The notes under the pieces are model-generated. The model did not search any database, was not told the DNA's origin, and saw nothing but the letters and a program-made list of their open reading frames with translations. The position numbers and the translations under genes were made by a program. A stretch of 64,000 bases of DNA from Candidatus Phosphitivorax anaerolimi (GTDB lineage: Bacteria > Desulfobacterota > Desulfomonilia > UBA1062), in NCBI GenBank assembly GCA_001896555.1, contig MPOS01000029.1:26640-90639 (forward strand), written 5' to 3'. This document shows, piece after piece, positions 8,697 to 17,629 of this stretch; the first letter of the stretch is position 1, and each line of letters opens with the position of its first letter.

Positions 8697-9273
8697 GCCG
8701 CTCGTTGATGTCCTGGTCGATCTCGCTCCGGTCAGGCTCCCTCACCATCTCGCCGCCGCTGTCGCTTCTCTTAAGCCATGCCGGCACCGCCGGAGGGTTC
8801 TGCGACAGGGCCTGAACATCGGGCATCTTCTGGATGTCCTGATCCAGGGTTATCACAGATCCCGGCTCCACCAGGGCGGAGGGGATGTTCAGGCGGTTCC
8901 CGTTCACCAGCACGTGCCCGTGCGATACAAACTGCCTCGACTGGAGCCGCGTCCGGGCAAAACCCAGACGGTAGACCACATTGTCGAGCCGCTTCTCCAG
9001 GAGCTTCAGAAGTGCGACCCCGGTATCACCGGATGCACGCCTGGCCTTTTCGAAAAACTTCAGAAACTGCTTTTCCTGCATGCCGTACATGCGCTTGACT
9101 TTCTGCTTTTCACGCAAGTGCAGACTGTATTCGCTCTCCCGCCTCCGGGTCTTTTTGCCGTGCATGCCCGGCGGCTGATGCAGGCGCCTCTGGAGGCTCT
9201 CTCCCCCTGTCCCGTACAGGTCCACCCCTTCCCTTCTGGATTTTTTGTGCTTTGGTCCGCGGTCACGCGCCAT
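8671..9273 (-). CDS. rpsD: 30S ribosomal protein S4 (cysteine-free form)
   Basis: 200 residues from ATG 9273 (MARDRGPKHKKSRREG) with GGAGAG upstream; longer in-frame starts lack family similarity. It binds 16S rRNA early in 30S assembly. Landmarks are LREKQKVKRMYG, an S4 RNA-binding domain (RLDNVVYRLGFARTRLQSRQFVSHGHVLVNG) and the C-terminal ERLIVEFYSR. The N-terminal zinc-site cysteines of C+ forms are replaced by Lys, His and Ser, as in E. coli S4. It is not beside rpsM/rpsK/rpoA, where bacterial S4 usually lies, so it is either a moved copy or a second paralogue. Its 3' end overlaps ptsP on the other strand. Confidence 0.92.
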   Translation of the reverse strand: MARDRGPKHKKSRREGVDLYGTGGESLQRRLHQPPGMHGKKTRRRESEYSLHLREKQKVKRMYGMQEKQFLKFFEKARRASGDTGVALLKLLEKRLDNVVYRLGFARTRLQSRQFVSHGHVLVNGNRLNIPSALVEPGSVITLDQDIQKMPDVQALSQNPPAVPAWLKRSDSGGEMVREPDRSEIDQDINERLIVEFYSR

Positions 9274-9404
9274 GGTTCGTTCTCTCCATAAGAAAAAGAT
9301 ATGGTCCATGGGCCCGCGATCAAATGTGCCTCCCCCTTCATGGCGCATGTAAGCAGGCATCTTCCGGACGTACCGGACCCGGGGACACGATCGATCATGT
9401 GATC

Positions 9405-9440
9405 TTCGAAGGCACGCCTTTGATTCTTCGTGCCTTTGAA
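9405..9440. terminator. Hairpin 3' of the multi-PAS kinase
   Basis: AAGGCACG (9409-9416) pairs with CGTGCCTT (9429-9436), extended by TTC/GAA ends. It lies 20 bp after the stop of the minus-strand kinase. No U tract follows, so termination is uncertain. Confidence 0.35.
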
Positions 9441-9459
9441 AAGCGGATGCGAAGGCGGA

Positions 9460-12228
9460 TCAGGGACCCGGTGCTTCCCGCTCGCGGTCCTTTTCCATGC
9501 TCGGGATCAACACGGAAAATATCGAACCCTTCCCCGGTCTGCTCCGGACCGTGATAGTCCCCTGAAGGTCCTTGACGATCCCGTGCACCACGGCGAGCCC
9601 CATGCCGGTGCCCTCCCCGGGCTTCTTGGTGGTAAAGAACGGCTCGAAGACCCGCCGAACAGTCTGCTCGTCCATGCCCTCTCCTGTATCGCTGACCGTG
9701 ATGCACACATACGATCCCGCACGGAGATCGGGACACAGCTTGGATGCCTCTTCTTCGTTCAGATGTTCCTTGGTCAGCCTCACCTTGAGCTGCCCGCCCT
9801 TTTCCCTCATCGCATGGCCGGCATTGGTGCCCAGGTTGATCATCACCTGCTTGATCCGGACGGGGTCGGCATTCACTACCGCATCCTTTGCTTCCAGCTG
9901 CTGGTGGATATCGATGGTCGAGGGAAGTGCAGACCGCAGGAAGGTCACTGCCTCGCTGATCACCGGTTCGACGGGCATCGGCCTCTTTTCCCGGGGTTCC
10001 TGCCGGCTGAAGGTCAAGATCTGTATCACCAGGTTGGTGCCTATCTTGGCGGCCTGCATGATCTCCTCGAGCATCCTGCGGGCCGGATGGCCTTCTTCGA
10101 TATCCATGAGCGCCTGTTCAGTGTTGATCATGATAGGGGCCAGTATGTTCTTCAGGTCGTGGGCCACCCCGCCCGCCAGTGTGCCGATGGCCTCGAACTT
10201 CTGGTTTTGCGCGAGCTGGTCCTGCATTCTCACCTCGCTGGTGATGTCCCGGACCACCTCGATGAAATTTGCGATCCTTCCTTCCTGATCGTATACCGGG
10301 GTGACGGTCAGACTGATGTCGATAGCCTCGCCGGTGGTTATTTTCGTCCTCCTCTGCCTGCCGCTCCATTTCCTGCCGTGCACGGCGACATACCCGATGA
10401 CCTCTTCGATATCCTTCCGGTCAAGATACGCGTCGAGATCGGCGAGTCTTCGGCCTGTGAGCTCGTCGTGGCGGTACCCGCTGATATCCTCGTAGGCCGG
10501 GTTGACATATTCCACCTTGCCCTCGGGATTGAGAACGGCTATGCCCTCGCCTGCGTTCTCGACCGCCTCTGCAAGCATCCTCAAGTTCTGCTCCATTTTC
10601 CTGCGCTCGCTGAGATCCATGCCGATGCCGATCAGAGAGCCGTCGGATAGCCGGGCGTTGAACCACGAAACATGCACCGTACCTCCCGAGCGGGTTTCCA
10701 TCTCGATGTCCCGCCAGGATGGGCCTGCCTCCTGCATGTATTCCCTTACCTGTCTGCGGCGGCCGGAATCCGGGTATACAACAGCAACGAAATCTCTACC
10801 CAGTATATCTTCCCGCGACCAGCCCAGGACCTTCTCGGTTTCCTTGTTGACCAGGATCATCCGTCCGGAGGAATCATACAGGATCAGCATCACGGGAATG
10901 TTGTCGACAACGGTTTGCAGGATCTCCCGCTGTCTCTGAAGCGTGTCCACGGTCTGCGACAAGGCCTCTGTTCTCTCTGTCACCTTGAGCTCAAGCCGTT
11001 CATTGGTCCTTTCCTGGGCCTCCTGGAACTGCTTGATTTGGGTGATGTCGCTGAAGATGGTGAAGAATCCTATCGGTTTTTTCTGCCCGGATCTGATGCG
11101 GGGCAGGCTCTCGATCAATATCCACCGGGTTTCTCCCCCCTTTTGCCTCTCGATCCGCACGACGAATCGGGGGGCAGCCTCGCCGGTCTGTGAGAGCCCT
11201 ATGGAGCGGAGCTCTTCTCCTCTGATCGGGGTGCCGTCTTCCCGGTATATCGTGCGGGAAGCCGTGTTCAGGATCTCTTCTATGGTCATCCCTTTAAGGC
11301 TCTCCAAATCGAGGCCTGTGATCCGCCGCGCCGCAGGATTGGATGAGACGAGCCTTCCATTTTCGTCATACTCCACCACCCCCTGCGCCATGCCCTCGTA
11401 CAGGGTCCGATACCGCTCTTCCGACATGCGCAGCTCGTCCTCGGCTTTCTTGCGTGCAGTGACGTCATGGATGATGGAGTACAGGAGATCCTCACCAGAC
11501 ACCTCGATGGGTCCGCTGTAGACCTCGACATCCCTGACCTCACCGCTGGCCAGCCGGTGCCTGAAGGCGAACAGCCTCTGCTGCTGGGACCTTGCCCGAT
11601 TCATTTCCCTGAACACTTCCTCCTTGGGGAGGACGTTGATCTCCGTGGCATTCATGGAAGTGAGCTGTTCTCTGGTATACCCATAGAATTCGACGGCGGC
11701 CGGGTTTGCGTCTACGATTTGCCCGGTGCCGGGCCTGATGAGCAACATGACGGCATGGTTGTTTTCGAACAGGCTGTGGTAGCGGCTCTGGCTCTCCCGC
11801 AGGCTTGCCTCGACCTGCCTGCGATGGGTAATGTCCTGGATGACCAGGGTGAGCCCCTGCTCCGATGATGTGCAACTGCAGTAGAGCCATCTGGACTTCG
11901 GATGCGAAGAGAATATCTCGAAGCCGCACGGAGTGCCCTGCACAAGACACTGCTCCAAGTCGTGCGAGAGTGCAGGCCGGGCCTGCTCAGGGATCATCTC
12001 CAGCAGGATGCGCCCCTGGAGGCGATCCCGTTCCTGCCTCAGCATGTCCGCTGCGCGAGGGTTGACGTATGCTATGCGAAAATCCCTGTCCAAATGCACG
12101 ATGCCGATATCTGCATGTCCCAGGATCTCCCGCGGGTCGGCAGCGGGTATCCGTTCTTTTCTGCGGCCTGCACGGGCGCGGCTGTCTCCTCTGTTTGCGT
12201 GGCCGGTCTTTTTGTTCGGCTTTTTCAT
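9460..12228 (-). CDS. Soluble multi-PAS sensor histidine kinase
   Basis: 922 residues from ATG 12228 (MKKPNKK), preceded by CCGGAG; an ATG 36 bp upstream has a ribosome site that is too close. A basic N-terminus is followed by about five PAS/PAC modules (approximately 35-145, 150-260, 265-390, 430-545, 550-670) with repeated DITHRR/DVTARK/DITQIK-type PAC ends. The dimerisation/phospho-acceptor helix has LAGGVAHDLKNI with the candidate His. The ATPase has N-box INLGTNAGHAM, G1 DTGEGMD and G2 GEGTGMGLAVVHG. No membrane helix or receiver domain is seen. It should autophosphorylate in response to cytoplasmic redox or ligand cues. No response regulator is adjacent. Confidence 0.85.
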   Translation of the reverse strand: MKKPNKKTGHANRGDSRARAGRRKERIPAADPREILGHADIGIVHLDRDFRIAYVNPRAADMLRQERDRLQGRILLEMIPEQARPALSHDLEQCLVQGTPCGFEIFSSHPKSRWLYCSCTSSEQGLTLVIQDITHRRQVEASLRESQSRYHSLFENNHAVMLLIRPGTGQIVDANPAAVEFYGYTREQLTSMNATEINVLPKEEVFREMNRARSQQQRLFAFRHRLASGEVRDVEVYSGPIEVSGEDLLYSIIHDVTARKKAEDELRMSEERYRTLYEGMAQGVVEYDENGRLVSSNPAARRITGLDLESLKGMTIEEILNTASRTIYREDGTPIRGEELRSIGLSQTGEAAPRFVVRIERQKGGETRWILIESLPRIRSGQKKPIGFFTIFSDITQIKQFQEAQERTNERLELKVTERTEALSQTVDTLQRQREILQTVVDNIPVMLILYDSSGRMILVNKETEKVLGWSREDILGRDFVAVVYPDSGRRRQVREYMQEAGPSWRDIEMETRSGGTVHVSWFNARLSDGSLIGIGMDLSERRKMEQNLRMLAEAVENAGEGIAVLNPEGKVEYVNPAYEDISGYRHDELTGRRLADLDAYLDRKDIEEVIGYVAVHGRKWSGRQRRTKITTGEAIDISLTVTPVYDQEGRIANFIEVVRDITSEVRMQDQLAQNQKFEAIGTLAGGVAHDLKNILAPIMINTEQALMDIEEGHPARRMLEEIMQAAKIGTNLVIQILTFSRQEPREKRPMPVEPVISEAVTFLRSALPSTIDIHQQLEAKDAVVNADPVRIKQVMINLGTNAGHAMREKGGQLKVRLTKEHLNEEEASKLCPDLRAGSYVCITVSDTGEGMDEQTVRRVFEPFFTTKKPGEGTGMGLAVVHGIVKDLQGTITVRSRPGKGSIFSVLIPSMEKDREREAPGP

Positions 12229-12601
12229 GGATTCTCCGGTGATGACCTCAGGCGCATTCTCCAAGACTGCATGAGTCCATTTTCCATAACTCCGATGGCA
12301 CCTCTATCCTTATGATGATAGGCACTGGGCGGGGGTTTCCAAAGGGGTAGCAGCCCGGCAGTAAAGCCCCTTTGCCCGAAAGGGAAGCCCCTGATGTGTA
12401 TATGCACTGGCAATCAGTCTTGATTTATTCCCGAAGGGGCCAATATATTACTATAGACGCGAGTTCACCGGCACCATGCTCACCGGTCGGGCGTGCCGGC
12501 AGACAGACATTCACGGGTGGAAGCACATCTCATGATGTGAAGGGCCTTTCGCCTGACTGTGAGGGTGCTCTCTGCCTGCCCGGAGAAAATAGGAGAACGA
12601 A
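12229..12601. promoter_or_regulatory. Divergent intergenic region with several hairpins
   Basis: This 373-bp gap separates the minus-strand kinase from the small plus-strand gene. CAAAGGGG (12340-12347) pairs with CCCCTTTG (12367-12374), followed directly by CCC-GAAA-GGG (12375-12384). CCGGCAC (12468-12474) pairs with GTGCCGG (12493-12499). A weak promoter for the right-hand gene could be TTGATT (12420-12425), 18 bp, TATATT (12444-12449). No known riboswitch consensus was recognised. Structures are seen; function is unknown. Confidence 0.35.
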
Positions 12602-12919
12602 ATGGGAAGATTGATCACCCCCGATATCGACCTTGATTTTCACACCGAAGATATCGCCCTGCTCAAGGAGCTGGCACACGAGTATCACCCCCGGGGAATG
12701 ATGCTCGTGGAGAGGATGCAGGTTTCCGATGAGAGGGAACATTTTCTGCTGACCATCCAGGTGCCCAGGGCGCTCGTCGAATGGGTGAAGGAAATGAACC
12801 GCAAGTATCATGACAAGGCCTTTGTCACATCGCTCATCCGGAAGGTGCTGGAAGAGCTCGATTTCTTCGACGGCGGGCCGGGCGACGACCACGGACCCCT
12901 GTACCGGAGCATCCATTAG
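12602..12919 (+). CDS. Conserved-looking small protein of unknown function
   Basis: 105 residues starting at ATG 12602 with AATAGGAGAA upstream. It is acidic and probably cytoplasmic: no signal peptide or membrane helix. A central stretch (VERMQVSDEREHFLLTIQVPRALVEWVKEMN) looks like a beta strand followed by a helix. A C-terminal helix (FVTSLIRKVLEELDFF) then runs into an Asp/Gly-rich tail. No family was recognised. It lies between two related PAS histidine kinases, so a link to their signalling is possible but unproven. Confidence 0.6.
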   Translation: MGRLITPDIDLDFHTEDIALLKELAHEYHPRGMMLVERMQVSDEREHFLLTIQVPRALVEWVKEMNRKYHDKAFVTSLIRKVLEELDFFDGGPGDDHGPLYRSIH

Positions 12920-12995
12920 CCCTTTCATCCTCAAGGAGGCCGCACTTAAGGGGATGTGATAATTATCCAGTCCCCGGCTTGTCAGGCTTTTCCCG

Positions 12996-13024
12996 TTGAC
13001 AATCGCATATGTCCTACGTATCTT
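12996..13024 (+). promoter_or_regulatory. Predicted sigma-70 promoter for the second PAS kinase
   Basis: TTGACA (12996-13001) and TATCTT (13019-13024) are separated by 17 bp. This would give a leader of about 250 nt before the kinase, containing the hairpin at 13114-13147. Confidence 0.5.
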
Positions 13025-13113
13025 TCACATGACCAGAATGCGTGTATCCCATGGATTAATGTTTCATCCTCTTTTTTCCGATGGTGTGTATGTGTTTGCG
13101 GTTGCCGGAGGTT

Positions 13114-13147
13114 ATTTCCCGTAAGGGTTAATTTTCACACGGGAAAT
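13114..13147 (+). other. Stable hairpin in the kinase leader
   Basis: ATTTCCCGT (13114-13122) and ACGGGAAAT (13139-13147) form a perfect 9-bp stem with a 16-nt loop, about 120-150 bp upstream of the kinase start. There is no T run, so it is more likely a leader structure or protein site than a terminator. The rest of the 12920-13285 gap shows only the promoter at 12996 and the short frame at 13266. Confidence 0.4.
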
Positions 13148-13265
13148 GCCAGCGGAACTGCTGGAGATGGAGAGACGAGCGGGACAATGAAGGGCAGCAC
13201 GAACATCCTGGGTTGGGAGTATAGCCTCGATTCTCCTTGTAATCAGTTTAATGGAGGGTACGGAC

Positions 13266-13340
13266 ATGGGAATGTTTCTCCGTAAGTGGTCGTCAGAAAG
13301 AGATTCATCAGAAAGCAACAGGGCGCAGCGCCCCGGCTGA
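13266..13340 (+). CDS. Possible 24-codon leader peptide before the PAS kinase
   Basis: ATG 13266 has a good site (GGAGGGTACGGAC) and encodes MGMFLRKWSSERDSSESNRA and four more residues, ending at TGA 13338-13340. The kinase frame begins in another register, at GTG 13286 (directly after an in-frame TAA) or at ATG 13352 just past this stop. The short frame has the only strong ribosome site here. It may be a translationally coupled leader, or a frameshift may separate it from the kinase. Without relatives neither can be chosen. Confidence 0.3.
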   Translation: MGMFLRKWSSERDSSESNRAQRPG

Positions 13341-14920
13341 TCCAAAAAACCATGAGATATGCATCCGAAGAGCTGAACGCCCTCTACAGCAGCGCTTCCA
13401 TAGGCATGTGCCTGTTCGACGCCGGCATGCGCGTTGTCCGGATCAACGATTATCTCGCTCGAATTCACGGCACGCCCGCTGCGGACCATATGGGCAGGAC
13501 CCTGCACGAGGTCGCTCCCCATGTTGCAGCCCGAGCGGAGGCGATTGTCCGGGCGGCCATCGACACGGGCAGACCGGCGCAAGGGGTCTGGTTCTCGGGC
13601 TCGGCATCGTCTGATCCCGGGACTGCCGTCCGGCTGGACGGCAGGTGTGTTCCCTTAAAAGACGCCCAAGGCCGCGTGAAAGCGGTGAGCGCGCTGGTGC
13701 TGGATGCCACTGCTCGGCGGTTTTACGGCTGCGCCCTCGAAGAGGCCGGGGTTTGCCCCTCGGGCACTCTGGAAAACCGGGATGATATACCGGTTCAGGC
13801 CCTGCAGGATTTTGGGGCAGGTCCGGACCTCTTGAGCAAAATCCTCGACAATATCCCGGTGATGATACTGCTCTTCGACTCCGCAGGGGTGATCGAGTAT
13901 GTGAGCCCATCATCCCAGGAGTTGAGCGGATACAGGCGCGAAGAGCTGATAGGGCGGACAGCGCGGGTCTTTGGAGATGATGTCTATGAGAGCTACCGGC
14001 TTGTCTTTGACTGGGTGCGCACGAACAAAAAGGCATGGTCCGGCCGGAGAACGGCGCGCCGGAAAACGGGCGAACAGGTCCATGTCGGGGCAAGCATATC
14101 TCCGGTGTTCGATGATGCGGGCGCGGTTACCGATTATGTCGCGGTGCTCAAGGACATCACCCGTGAAACAAAGCTCCATCAGCAGCTCATGCAGACCCAG
14201 AAGCTGGAGGCTATCGGAACGCTGGCAGGGGGCATCGCCCACGACCTCAAGAACATCTTCACCCCTATCCTGATCAACACCGAACTCCTTCTCCAGGACA
14301 CCGGGCCCGAGAGCGCTGCGTTCCCCCTTCTGGAAGATATCTTTGAGGCAGTCAAGCACGGCGACGAACTGGTGAACCAGATCATCACCTTCAGCAGGCG
14401 CGACCTGCAGATGAAGAAACCGGTGGTCATCGCCGCAGTCATCAGGGATGCACTGAGCTTTCTGAGAGCAGCCCTTCCTTCCACTATCGAGATGATCTGC
14501 CGGATCGTGGACGATGACGCCGTGATCGTGGCAGATTCTTCACAGATCAAGCAGGTGATCATCAACCTGGGCACCAATGCCGCATACGCCATGAGAGGAA
14601 GCGGCGGAACCCTCGAGCTGACGCTCACCCGGGTGTCGCTGGACGGGTCGTCGGTGGCGAGGATTGCACCCGATCTCGCCTCCGGACCCTATGCAGAGAT
14701 CACAGTCCGCGATACGGGCGAGGGAATGGACGAAGAGACCCTTAAGCGGATCTTCGATCCCTTCTTCACCACCAAGGACAAGAGCGAGGGCACGGGCATG
14801 GGGCTGTCCATAGTCCACGGCATCGTCCAGGATCACAAGGGGATCATCACGGTCGACAGCGCGCCGGGCAAGGGATCGGTCTTCACCATACTCCTGCCCC
14901 TGGCGCCGGAGAACGCCTAG
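13286..14920 (+). CDS. PAS sensor histidine kinase
   Basis: 544 residues if GTG 13286 is used; ATG 13352 would give 522. A PAS domain lies at about 25-150 (SASIGMCLFDAGMRVVRIND) and a second at about 185-300 (NIPVMILLFDSAGVIEYVS, ending DITRETK). The phospho-acceptor motif is LAGGIAHDLKNI, and the ATPase has INLGTNAAYAM, DTGEGMD and GEGTGMGLSIVHG. No membrane segment is present. The kinase core is closely similar to that of the multi-PAS kinase at 9460-12228, so the two are probably duplicates with different sensor parts. No receiver protein is adjacent. It ends 20 bp from the convergent nitroreductase. Confidence 0.83.
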   Translation: MVVRKRFIRKQQGAAPRLIQKTMRYASEELNALYSSASIGMCLFDAGMRVVRINDYLARIHGTPAADHMGRTLHEVAPHVAARAEAIVRAAIDTGRPAQGVWFSGSASSDPGTAVRLDGRCVPLKDAQGRVKAVSALVLDATARRFYGCALEEAGVCPSGTLENRDDIPVQALQDFGAGPDLLSKILDNIPVMILLFDSAGVIEYVSPSSQELSGYRREELIGRTARVFGDDVYESYRLVFDWVRTNKKAWSGRRTARRKTGEQVHVGASISPVFDDAGAVTDYVAVLKDITRETKLHQQLMQTQKLEAIGTLAGGIAHDLKNIFTPILINTELLLQDTGPESAAFPLLEDIFEAVKHGDELVNQIITFSRRDLQMKKPVVIAAVIRDALSFLRAALPSTIEMICRIVDDDAVIVADSSQIKQVIINLGTNAAYAMRGSGGTLELTLTRVSLDGSSVARIAPDLASGPYAEITVRDTGEGMDEETLKRIFDPFFTTKDKSEGTGMGLSIVHGIVQDHKGIITVDSAPGKGSVFTILLPLAPENA

Positions 14921-14940
14921 GCCGCCACATCCCCGATTTC

Positions 14941-15510
14941 TTATTTGATGATCGTCAGAATCTTGGGCTCGTTCCTGGGCGGTCGTGGGGGGATCTCACG
15001 CGGATAGCCCAGGATGATGCTTGCGACGATTTTGTGATCTTCGGGTATATGGAGTTCTGCGAGGGTTTCCGGGGCCTTGATGGCTGAGCCCAGGTCCACC
15101 CAGCAGGTTCCCAGACCCCGGCCTGCGGCGGAAAGCATGAGGTACGACGCCGCGAGGCTGCAATCCTTCACCGTCGAATGCAGGTCCCTGGGGCCCGTGA
15201 TGTATATCAGGCAGGGTGCGTTGTAGAACACGTTGAAGTTCTCGTCCTTCAAAACGGGACGATACAACCGCAACATCGGCGACTTGAGGGCCTTCATGTC
15301 GCTCAAGAGGTTCTTCTTGCTCTCATCGGAGAGCCTGCGCATCATACCCCGATTTGCAACCACGACAAACCCGCATGGCTGACGGTTGCTCGCGCTGGGT
15401 GCCTCGCAGGCATCCGTGATGAGCTCTCTGACCAGGGACACGGGCACCTCCCTGTCCTCGTAGTCACGCACCGAACGCCGTAACCTCAACAGGTCCCTGA
15501 AATCCGTCAT
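14941..15510 (-). CDS. Nitroreductase family FMN oxidoreductase
   Basis: 189 residues from ATG 15510 (MTDFRDLLRLRRSVRDYEDR), with GGTGGAG upstream. RRSVRDY and APSASNRQPCGF are the FMN-phosphate and ring-binding motifs of small nitroreductases. SAAGRGLGTCWVDLGS and HKIVASIILGYP are the usual C-terminal blocks. It should be a dimeric NAD(P)H-dependent flavoprotein reducing nitro, quinone or enone compounds; the natural substrate is unknown. It follows the SWIM-protein gene after a 131-bp gap on the same strand. Confidence 0.83.
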   Translation of the reverse strand: MTDFRDLLRLRRSVRDYEDREVPVSLVRELITDACEAPSASNRQPCGFVVVANRGMMRRLSDESKKNLLSDMKALKSPMLRLYRPVLKDENFNVFYNAPCLIYITGPRDLHSTVKDCSLAASYLMLSAAGRGLGTCWVDLGSAIKAPETLAELHIPEDHKIVASIILGYPREIPPRPPRNEPKILTIIK

Positions 15511-15641
15511 GGGGTCTCCACCTCCCTCTTTGGGGACGGATTTGCATTTCTCCATCTCCTTCTTGTTCAGAAATCAGAGAATCGTGAGGAAATGTAGGAA
15601 ATGTGAACCCATCCCCGATTTTTTTACTGCCGAATCCGGAC

Positions 15642-17402
15642 TCAGATCCACCTTTTCTTTTCCAGCAGCTTCATGAAGTTGCGCTTTCTGCTGTGCTCGG
15701 CTCCGAGCTGTTTGAGGTAGGGGGTGAAATCCTCTTCCTTGCCGAGCCTGGTCATGAGATCCCTGATTCTGACCAGCAGCCTGACGGCCTCCTGGTAGGC
15801 GTCGTTGTTCTTCCGGTTGATGACGGCCCCGATCTGCTGCTGGTACACCTTCAGCGACTCCTCGGGGTGGCTCTTCTCCAGCCTGAGCGCGAGCTGCATC
15901 CACAGAGGGTCAGAGCATCCGCCTGACTTGGCCTCTTCCCATGCGGAATCCACGTCGTTTTCTTCGAGGTGGATCTGCACGAGGAGCGAGTGATCGATAC
16001 GGTTGTAGAGCCGCATAGGCCCCCTGCTCCTGTTCTGGGTGAGCTTCTTGTGCTCGAGGCGTTCACGGATCAGGGCAATGGCCTTGTCCCTCCATTCAGG
16101 CCAGGCCCCGGATCTCCTGGCATGTTTTTTCAGGCTGAGATAGCGCGACAGGCCCGGGCTCAGGGTAAAGGACAGCCAGATGAGACTGAGCGCCTTTTCG
16201 TGAAACCCCTGCCGGTGGTAGGCATCGGCCAGGAAGTCGACGAGCTGCACGTCCGGATTTTTTTCAAAGGCCCGTATCCCCCGCTCCGCCCATGCCAGGG
16301 CCTCGTCGTCCCTGCCAGCCTCCTGATAGAGCTGGGCGATCTCCAAAAAACAGACCGGCCGGGTGAGGTCGCTCTTCTTGATCTCCGCGAGGAAGTCGAT
16401 GTTTCCTTCCCGGCGGGCGAGCGTCTCCATGATGCTGCGGAGGCGGTACCGGTATGAGTCGAACTGGGCCTTTTCCCCGGGCCCCAGCGGCTTGACACCG
16501 GTCCATGCCTTTTCCGCGAGCCTGCGGTACTCGACGAGCCCCTCGTCACCCAGGACATCGGCATAGGTATCGGCCGCCCCGGAAAAGATGTCGTGCTCCG
16601 AACCCAGCTCCCACTCGAAGAGCTTCCGGGCCATTTCCTTGCGGTTGGGCCGTGCCTTTCTGCACGCGCGGTGGTGAATATCGATGAGTCCGGATACGAT
16701 GTCGTCCATGTAGCCGCCCGGATCGCTCAGGGAGTGCATGGCCAGCTCCACATTCGTCAATGCATGCTCCGCAAGTTCCATGACCTCTGCGGCATGGCCG
16801 TTTTCCAGCAGATTCTCCAGGATATCGAGAGCATTCTCCACCCTGCAGAAATAATCGTAGCTGTCGTGATAGTCGATGAAATCGTCCATGAAGATCACGT
16901 TGGACAGGCACTTTTTCAGCCGGTCGACATCGATCGAACCGTCATCGTTCAGAGAGGCATGCATCTCAAGCCAGTTCCAGAAATCGTCGTCATCGTCGGC
17001 GTGTTCCAGGATCAGATCGACCAACACCGATTTTTTCTGCCGGGCCAGCCACTCGGGAACCGTCAGGTGTACTGCGGCCCGTTTCCCGGTCTGCCGCGTG
17101 CTCTCCTTCTGCTGCTTGTCGAGCCAATAGAGACCCGTCGCCACCAGATGCTTGCAGAACTTCCCATCCAGGCCCACAGGGCACGAGCAGGAAAATTCGA
17201 GCTCCATGCTGGTCTTGTCGACCTTGATCTGCACGCGATACTTTTCAGCCCCCACCACCGAGGCGGTGATGCTCCCGCTCTTTTCCCTGAGCGAGCGTAC
17301 CCGCGAATCGTGAAAATATTCGACCCCCAGCCGGTAGCTCTGGGAGCCGGCCAGCCTCCGCAAGGTGAATTCGGAAATATAAGCATTCAGGTCAATCTTC
17401 AT
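15642..17402 (-). CDS. SWIM zinc-finger protein with helical (TPR-like) repeats
   Basis: 586 residues from ATG 17402 (MKIDLNAYISEF), with AAAGG upstream. The SWIM motif CSCPVGLDGKFCKH (Cys72, Cys74, Cys83, His85) should bind zinc. It follows the usual pre-SWIM segment (GVEYFHDSRVRSLREKSGSI). The remainder is helical with degenerate TPR-like repeats (for example ACRKARPNRKEMARKLFEWE, AQLYQEAGRDDEALAWAERG) up to the C-terminus. Such proteins are common but poorly characterised; some SWIM proteins accompany helicases or bind nucleic acid or partner proteins. No helicase gene is nearby. Fold clear, role unknown. Confidence 0.75.
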   Translation of the reverse strand: MKIDLNAYISEFTLRRLAGSQSYRLGVEYFHDSRVRSLREKSGSITASVVGAEKYRVQIKVDKTSMELEFSCSCPVGLDGKFCKHLVATGLYWLDKQQKESTRQTGKRAAVHLTVPEWLARQKKSVLVDLILEHADDDDDFWNWLEMHASLNDDGSIDVDRLKKCLSNVIFMDDFIDYHDSYDYFCRVENALDILENLLENGHAAEVMELAEHALTNVELAMHSLSDPGGYMDDIVSGLIDIHHRACRKARPNRKEMARKLFEWELGSEHDIFSGAADTYADVLGDEGLVEYRRLAEKAWTGVKPLGPGEKAQFDSYRYRLRSIMETLARREGNIDFLAEIKKSDLTRPVCFLEIAQLYQEAGRDDEALAWAERGIRAFEKNPDVQLVDFLADAYHRQGFHEKALSLIWLSFTLSPGLSRYLSLKKHARRSGAWPEWRDKAIALIRERLEHKKLTQNRSRGPMRLYNRIDHSLLVQIHLEENDVDSAWEEAKSGGCSDPLWMQLALRLEKSHPEESLKVYQQQIGAVINRKNNDAYQEAVRLLVRIRDLMTRLGKEEDFTPYLKQLGAEHSRKRNFMKLLEKKRWI

Positions 17403-17629
17403 AAAACGACCTTTTACTTGAAACATCGTCTTTGTAAAGAAAATTCACCGACATGGGCAGCACCGGCATCCCAAATCCCTTTCGCAGGCCCAAGTGTCAT
17501 CGGCCTCATCGTCCGGGACATTATCCGCATCATCTCACCCGTTGCGGCAGGGCCGGAACCGCCGCCTTAGCCGGATACGTCACTCGGGCTCACCCGGGTT
17601 CCCTTCCTCGGCTGATCCGCCCGAGAGGC

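Noticed and set aside
9430..10650. A 406-codon plus-strand frame opposite the multi-PAS kinase
   Set aside because: It mirrors the kinase codon pattern, has no ribosome site and encodes a His/Leu/Asp-biased peptide without any motif. The same holds for 1211-1882, 24261-25238, 25168-26490, 27689-28777 and 36655-37479.
12339..12395. Possible cyclic-di-GMP riboswitch (CCC-GAAA-GGG next to a GGGG/CCCC stem)
   Set aside because: The conserved GEMM core and receptor sequence could not be found on either strand.
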